64,000 bases of DNA, taken from positions 35,430-99,429 of the forward strand of contig JBBKWH010000087.1 in assembly GCA_037968855.1 (NCBI GenBank), in the 5' to 3' direction. Positions 59,985-64,000 of this stretch are shown here, piece after piece; within the stretch, counting starts at the first letter, position 1, and each line of letters opens with the position of its first letter. Source of the DNA: JBBKWH01 sp037968855. Its GTDB lineage: Bacteria > Pseudomonadota > Gammaproteobacteria > Pseudomonadales > Moraxellaceae. The notes below the pieces were generated by a model. The model did no database searches. It had not been told where the DNA came from and saw only the letters and a list, made by a program, of their open reading frames with translations. Made by a program: the position numbers and the translations under genes.

Positions 59985-60623
59985 TCATTTCGCTGACGAC
60001 AACGCGCCTTGCAGCGATGCCAATAGCGATGATACTTCATGATTGGCTTGATCTGATTGCGACAAATCACCACTCGGCGTGAGCTGATCAATCACTTGTG
60101 GCATTAATGCCGATAGACCAGACAAAACTGCATCCTGACTGACGCCTGCTTGACTGGCCATATGGTTAATTTCAGTCGAACCAAACAACTGGTTAATCTG
60201 CTCAGGACTGACCTGCTGGTTGCTGGAGGTACTCATCCACGACTGTGCCTGCGCACCCAAGCCGTTTTTTTGCAACGACGCAAAGACCGCACCGATACCA
60301 CCTTGACGCTGCACCCATGCCAAAATCATCGGCAATAGCACCATCATTAACTGCCCACCCCCCTGTGGTGAGGACTGACCACCCGTTAGACCACCGAGTA
60401 CACTCCCTAGCATGCCACCCAAGCCACCACCGGCAGATGCAGATGCCCTATCAGCAGGCATATTAAAAGGAGAATCTACTTGATCCGTACGCGTTGCAGG
60501 CTGTGTCTGGCCCATACCTTGTACTAAGCCACCAAGCATGCCGCCCAGACCACCTTGTTTTTGCAATGCTTGTCCAGCAGCTTCACGTGCCAACTGTCCC
60601 ACCAAACCATCTAACAATCCCAT
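59985..60623 (-). CDS. YidB-like DUF937 protein
   Basis: A 212-residue protein with a Gly/Gln/Met-rich N-terminal half (GGLGGMLGGLVQGMG, GGGLGGMLGSVLGGLTGG) and a compact C-terminal half (LGAQAQSWMSTSSNQQVSPEQINQLFGSTEINHMASQAGVSQ) that matches the YidB/DUF937 family. Length and layout fit E. coli YidB, except for longer glycine-rich loops. There is no signal peptide. The function of the family is not known. Confidence 0.82.
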   Translation of the reverse strand: MGLLDGLVGQLAREAAGQALQKQGGLGGMLGGLVQGMGQTQPATRTDQVDSPFNMPADRASASAGGGLGGMLGSVLGGLTGGQSSPQGGGQLMMVLLPMILAWVQRQGGIGAVFASLQKNGLGAQAQSWMSTSSNQQVSPEQINQLFGSTEINHMASQAGVSQDAVLSGLSALMPQVIDQLTPSGDLSQSDQANHEVSSLLASLQGALSSAK

Positions 60624-60749
60624 GAACTCACTCCTCTGGTCATCATGCTACGTCAGCAATCAGTATGGCTCAGTCGACCACGACGTCCATAACAGATTAG
60701 TGACCAAAGGGTTGTTTCAAAGATAACAAAGCACTATTTATTTATGACC

Positions 60750-61007
60750 CTAGCGATGATCTGATACTGACGGTGCAGGGGCGATCCAATCATCGATATC
60801 CAAACCTAACTCGCCCAACTGTCGATCCATATCAGCCATCAGTTGACTGGCCAAATGATCAGCTGCCGCCTCAATCCGTGCCAACTCGGTAGCATCGGTC
60901 GTGCAATCAATCATTTGATGCAATTGGCGCATGGCTGTTGCATCCGTATGGCTCACTTGATCTTGCTCAATCAAAGACAAAAAAGCCAATTGATGGGCCG
61001 TTAACAT
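60750..61007 (-). CDS. small acidic helical protein of unknown function
   Basis: An 85-residue protein, probably all helical (LTAHQLAFLSLIEQ, AMRQLHQMIDCTTDATELARIEAAADHLASQLMADMDRQLGEL), with a short acidic/Pro tail. It lies between the YidB-like gene and ygfX, in the same direction but 71 bases from the latter. I recognise no family. Confidence 0.6.
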   Translation of the reverse strand: MLTAHQLAFLSLIEQDQVSHTDATAMRQLHQMIDCTTDATELARIEAAADHLASQLMADMDRQLGELGLDIDDWIAPAPSVSDHR

Positions 61008-61078
61008 GACAAAGACTCCTTATGTTGCATCAGCCAAAATGTGTATCAAATGGTCTCTTTGAGCACAAATTCGGCTCA

Positions 61079-61498
61079 TTAATGCTCACCTTGGCCATAA
61101 AATCGTGCCAGCACTTGTAGCCGTCGCCATGCCGTTACATCGACTTGATCCCGCCATAGCAGTAAACGCTGCTTGCGTGCCTTTGGAATAATGGTTTGTA
61201 GATGCAACACCACCACATAAGGCCAATGCTCAACACGTATCAACTGTCCACGACAGACATCAGCCTGATCACTCCATTGCCAACGCCATTGCTGATGATC
61301 CATTTGATCAATCTGAATCAGACTGCGCTGTGGCCGAACATGGATCAGCAGTGCAACCACAACCAACAATACAATCATCGCAATAGTCCAGTGCAACGAT
61401 AGCCCTGATCCATACAATAAGCCTGCAACCATTAGCACCAAGAGCGAATCACGCCATCGCACCAGATTACTTACACGCACCCTGCTACCAACCAGCAT
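61079..61498 (-). CDS. YgfX (CptA)-like membrane protein
   Basis: A 139-residue protein with two N-terminal membrane segments (SLLVLMVAGLLYGSGLSL and WTIAMIVLLVVVALLI) and a basic, Trp-rich cytoplasmic domain (RLLLWRDQVDVTAWRRLQVLARF), the layout of YgfX. The WRDxxDxxAWRRL motif near the end is typical. It lies directly downstream of sdhE, the order seen in enterobacteria. YgfX has been described both as a toxin acting on cytoskeletal proteins and as a partner of SdhE. ATG 61498 is used; a TTG at 61504 is possible. Confidence 0.82.
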   Translation of the reverse strand: MLVGSRVRVSNLVRWRDSLLVLMVAGLLYGSGLSLHWTIAMIVLLVVVALLIHVRPQRSLIQIDQMDHQQWRWQWSDQADVCRGQLIRVEHWPYVVVLHLQTIIPKARKQRLLLWRDQVDVTAWRRLQVLARFYGQGEH

Positions 61499-61522
61499 GA
61501 TCAATCTCTATGACGACAGTGG

Positions 61523-61780
61523 TTAAGGGTTATGACGTAAAGATTTAAGATACTGCACAATCATCTGTAACTCAGGATCAGTGGGCACCGTGACCGCGGT
61601 AAACCAGTCCAGCAAGTCTGGATCTTCTTCTTCGATTAAGCGGCCAAAGGCGGCTTTGTGTTCCGCAGTATCGGTCACATATTGCTCACGCACATACGGG
61701 TCAAAATACAAGTCCAACTCTTTTAGCCCGCGTCGCGCCCGATAAATCACTTTACGATCATGCAAACTTAACTCAGTCAT
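61523..61780 (-). CDS. sdhE: FAD assembly factor SdhE
   Basis: An 85-residue protein with the SdhE signature RRGLKELDLYFDPYV (RGxxELD at 17-23), which helps attach FAD covalently to succinate dehydrogenase. ATG 61780, with GAGG six bases upstream, gives the usual length; a longer frame to 61864 is unlikely. It is followed 24 bases later by the ygfX-like gene. Confidence 0.93.
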   Translation of the reverse strand: MTELSLHDRKVIYRARRGLKELDLYFDPYVREQYVTDTAEHKAAFGRLIEEEDPDLLDWFTAVTVPTDPELQMIVQYLKSLRHNP

Positions 61781-61918
61781 TCCACACCTCTTGGCGGCAA
61801 TCCTCCACAGCATGGATACTGCGGGGTCATCCGTGCGCCTAGTATGCCGATTCTGACCGAGCAAATGTAGTCGTCGACCGACTCGTAGCGCACAAATGAA
61901 CCTCAGCCTAACATCAAC

Positions 61919-62773
61919 TTAAACGGGTAATGCTGACCATAGTTTTAAGGTATCAACCGTTGGCTTCACATCATGAGTGCGAATGATTGACGTGCCTTGC
62001 TGTACCGCAATCAGCGCAGCCGACAGCCCTGCATATAAGCGCTGATCAACTGGCGCACCACCCAACACCTCACCCAATACCCGTTTGCGAGAAATACCTG
62101 CCAACAACGGATGACCCAAGGCATGTAAGGGCGATAGATCGGCCAGCAGTTGTAAGTTTTGTGCCGCATTTTTGGCAAAGCCAAAGCCCATATCCAACAC
62201 AATATTGTGTGCCGCAATACCCGCAGCTAATGCCGCATCGCGTCGGAGGGCCAACTCTTGCATCACCTCTTGCACCACCGGCTGTTGATACTGAGCGTAA
62301 TCGTTCATGTCTTGTGGTTCACCACGCATATGCATCAGCACCACGGGCAAGTCCAAACGAGCAGCGGTCTCAAGCGCACCCGCTCGTGTGAGTGCGCGCA
62401 CGTCATTCCACACCGTTGCACCAAACCCTGCTGCCGCCTCAAACACCTGTGGCGAACTGGTATCCACTGAGATCACTACCTCGAAGCGCTGGGCAATCGC
62501 TTCAATCACCGGCAACACACGCTCTGCTTCGGTCTGCTCACTGACCACACTGGCGTTGGGTCTGGTCGATTCACCACCAACATCAAGGATGCTTGCGCCG
62601 TCTTTGAGCATCTGTTCGGCCAGATACAGCACTTGATCCAACGTTGCCAGCTTGCCACCGTCTGAAAACGAATCCGGCGTGATATTTAAAATTCCCATCA
62701 CCTGCGGTACAGACAAATCCAAGCGATAAGGTCCACAGTGCAAGATCTGCTGAGGTAAAGCGTGTAACTGCAT
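61919..62773 (-). CDS. folP: dihydropteroate synthase
   Basis: A 284-residue TIM-barrel enzyme that joins p-aminobenzoate to dihydropterin pyrophosphate in folate synthesis; it is the sulfonamide target. Conserved blocks are MGILNITPDSFSDGG, DGASILDVGGESTRP, NDVRA, VLMHMRGEP, LDMGFGFAKN, and GISRKRVLG. It follows ftsH, as in E. coli and many gammaproteobacteria. Confidence 0.97.
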   Translation of the reverse strand: MQLHALPQQILHCGPYRLDLSVPQVMGILNITPDSFSDGGKLATLDQVLYLAEQMLKDGASILDVGGESTRPNASVVSEQTEAERVLPVIEAIAQRFEVVISVDTSSPQVFEAAAGFGATVWNDVRALTRAGALETAARLDLPVVLMHMRGEPQDMNDYAQYQQPVVQEVMQELALRRDAALAAGIAAHNIVLDMGFGFAKNAAQNLQLLADLSPLHALGHPLLAGISRKRVLGEVLGGAPVDQRLYAGLSAALIAVQQGTSIIRTHDVKPTVDTLKLWSALPV

Positions 62774-62817
62774 GGCATCGACTCAATAACATCACATGAC
62801 TTAAAATAACATAGCCA

Positions 62818-62844
62818 ACAAAAAGCCCCCGACTTGCGGAGGCT
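62818..62844 (-). terminator. rho-independent terminator between ftsH and folP
   Basis: On the minus strand AGCCTCCG pairs with CGGGGGCT (one G-U pair) across a five-base loop, followed by five T. It lies 21 bases after the ftsH stop; folP, 45 bases further on, therefore may depend on read-through or its own promoter. Confidence 0.8.
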
Positions 62845-62864
62845 GTTCATGATCAAAACTTAGC

Positions 62865-64000
62865 TTACATGGCTGGCAATGGCGGCGGTGTTGAGCCTGT
62901 CGGCTTATCTAATACCACACCCGTTGGTACAGGATTCACCGCTTCGTACACCCGTGGTGGACGTGGCTCACGGCCTTCCATGATGTCGCGAATTTGCTCG
63001 CGATCAATGGTTTCCCATTCCAACAAGGCTTTGACCATCGCTTCAATCTTGTCTTTGTTGGCTTCGATCAAATCACGCGCTACAGTGTATTGTTTTTCAA
63101 GAATGCTACGCACCTCTTGATCTACCAATTGCTGTGTCGCTTCACTGATCGAACGGGTACTCATAAAGCCGTTTGAGTCATCATCTTCGTACACCATGAT
63201 GCCCAACGCGTCGCTCATGCCGTACTTGGTGACCATCGCACGGGCCATTTTAGTGGCACGCTCAAAATCGTTGGATGCACCAGTTGATTTTTGATTGACA
63301 AAAACCTCTTCGGCAATCCGACCACCAAACAAGATCGACAACTCATTCAACATCTTGTCTTTGTAATGGCTAATGCGATCAAACTCTGGCAACTGCCATG
63401 TCACACCCAAGGCCCAACCACGCGGCATGATGGTGACTTTATGGACCGGATCAGTTTCTGGTAGCAACTCGGCGACCAAGGCATGACCCGCTTCATGATA
63501 GGCCGTGTTTTTGCGCTCATCTTCACGCAGCACCATCGAGGTACGCTCAGGACCCATAAAAATTTTGTCTTTAGCGTCTTCAAAGTCGTTCATATCAACA
63601 GTGTTTTTGTTGCGACGGGCAGCAAACAGAGCGGCTTCGTTGACCAAGTTGGCCAGATCAGCACCACTAAAACCCGGCGTACCACGCGCCAACACTTCGG
63701 TTTTGATCCCAGTCACTGACGGCAGCTTCTTCAGATGCACTTTTAGAATCTGATCACGACCTTTGATGTCTGGCAGACCGACCGAAACCTGACGGTCAAA
63801 ACGACCTGGACGCAGCAAGGCTTTATCCAACACATCAGCACGGTTGGTCGCCGCAATCACGATTACGCCTTCTGAGCCTTCAAAACCGTCCATCTCAACC
63901 AGCATTTGGTTGAGGGTCTGCTCGCGCTCATCATGGCCACCCGTCATACCACCGCCGCCGCGTTGACGACCAACCGCATCAATCTCATCAATAAAGATGA
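62865..64000 (-). CDS. ftsH: ATP-dependent zinc metalloprotease FtsH (C-terminal part)
   Basis: The last ~378 residues of FtsH; the N-terminal membrane part and Walker A lie beyond the window edge. At the edge the Walker B IFIDEIDAVGRQRG is visible, then the second region of homology (GRFDRQVSVGLPD), the zinc motif HEAGH in TAYHEAGHALVAELL, and the third zinc ligand in ELSILFGGRIAEEVF. The C-terminal tail is Pro-rich (PTGVVLDKPTGSTPPPLPAM). FtsH is the membrane-anchored protease that degrades LpxC, sigma-32 and misassembled membrane proteins. Confidence 0.97.
   Translation of the reverse strand, partial: IFIDEIDAVGRQRGGGGMTGGHDEREQTLNQMLVEMDGFEGSEGVIVIAATNRADVLDKALLRPGRFDRQVSVGLPDIKGRDQILKVHLKKLPSVTGIKTEVLARGTPGFSGADLANLVNEAALFAARRNKNTVDMNDFEDAKDKIFMGPERTSMVLREDERKNTAYHEAGHALVAELLPETDPVHKVTIMPRGWALGVTWQLPEFDRISHYKDKMLNELSILFGGRIAEEVFVNQKSTGASNDFERATKMARAMVTKYGMSDALGIMVYEDDDSNGFMSTRSISEATQQLVDQEVRSILEKQYTVARDLIEANKDKIEAMVKALLEWETIDREQIRDIMEGREPRPPRVYEAVNPVPTGVVLDKPTGSTPPPLPAM

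Noticed and set aside
1..64000. CRISPR arrays, insertion sequences, prophage or integrase genes
   Set aside because: No regularly spaced repeats, transposase or integrase motifs or attachment-type duplications were seen; the two tRNA-Lys copies are a tandem duplication with no integrated element between them.

Overview
The window looks like chromosomal backbone of a gammaproteobacterium of the Pseudomonadales, most probably a Moraxellaceae relative of Acinetobacter. The evidence is gene content and order, since no 16S rRNA is present: a FimV-type protein beside asd and truA, an HAD phosphatase-rppH-ptsP block, rluC divergent from rne with a gph-like gene behind rluC, leuC-leuD-leuB with a divergent LysR gene, and ftsH followed by folP. 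Base composition is close to even by eye, apart from an AT-rich stretch at about 221-760 and the AT-rich leader upstream of the urea genes. No phage, insertion sequence, integrase, CRISPR array or rRNA operon was seen.

Layout. 1-800: the end of an unidentified gene and a small AT-rich secreted protein. 802-6852 (minus): topA preceded by two small uncharacterised genes, a MOSC protein and a large exported protein, closely packed. 7.1-12.1 kb: slyX (minus), then uup, a lipoprotein, an LpxL-type acyltransferase and a glycosyltransferase (plus), a lipid A/core-flavoured block. 12.5-15.2 kb (minus): a membrane-anchored EEP-fold protein and a DUF2252 protein. 15.5-21.5 kb (plus): asd, fimV, asparaginase, truA. 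21.5-23.8 kb: a 53-residue membrane protein, an AraC regulator, a lipoprotein and infA.

23.8-38.5 kb (minus) is the most coherent system: a TorF-family porin, the urea ABC importer urtABCDE, a periplasmic metallo-beta-lactamase-fold hydrolase, ureD, a NlpC/P60-like (YiiX-type) hydrolase, ureABC, ureEFG and a HupE/UreJ nickel permease. Together these can take urea across both membranes, load nickel and hydrolyse urea to ammonia. A palindrome matching the NtrC consensus lies about 0.4 kb upstream of the porin, suggesting nitrogen control. The two hydrolases are not classical urease genes and are the best candidates for an undescribed function.

38.9-43.8 kb: leuB, a lipoprotein, leuD and leuC (minus) with a divergent LysR regulator and a LysR-type box over the leuC promoter. 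44-46 kb: a 56-residue membrane protein, a GRDP-like membrane protein with a Cys/Gly tail, and an HAD-IB phosphatase. 46-50.2 kb: rppH, ptsP (nitrogen phosphotransferase system) and an HSL-type esterase. 50.2-56.8 kb: a gph-like phosphatase and an unusually long rluC, divergent from rne with a structured leader of about 0.5 kb. 56.8-59.5 kb: a MerR regulator and a fatty acyl-CoA synthetase. 59.6-59.9 kb: two identical tRNA-Lys(UUU) genes. 60-64 kb (minus): a YidB-like protein, a small acidic protein, ygfX-sdhE, folP and the 3' part of ftsH, cut by the window edge.

Family names rest on motifs read by eye; no database search was possible.
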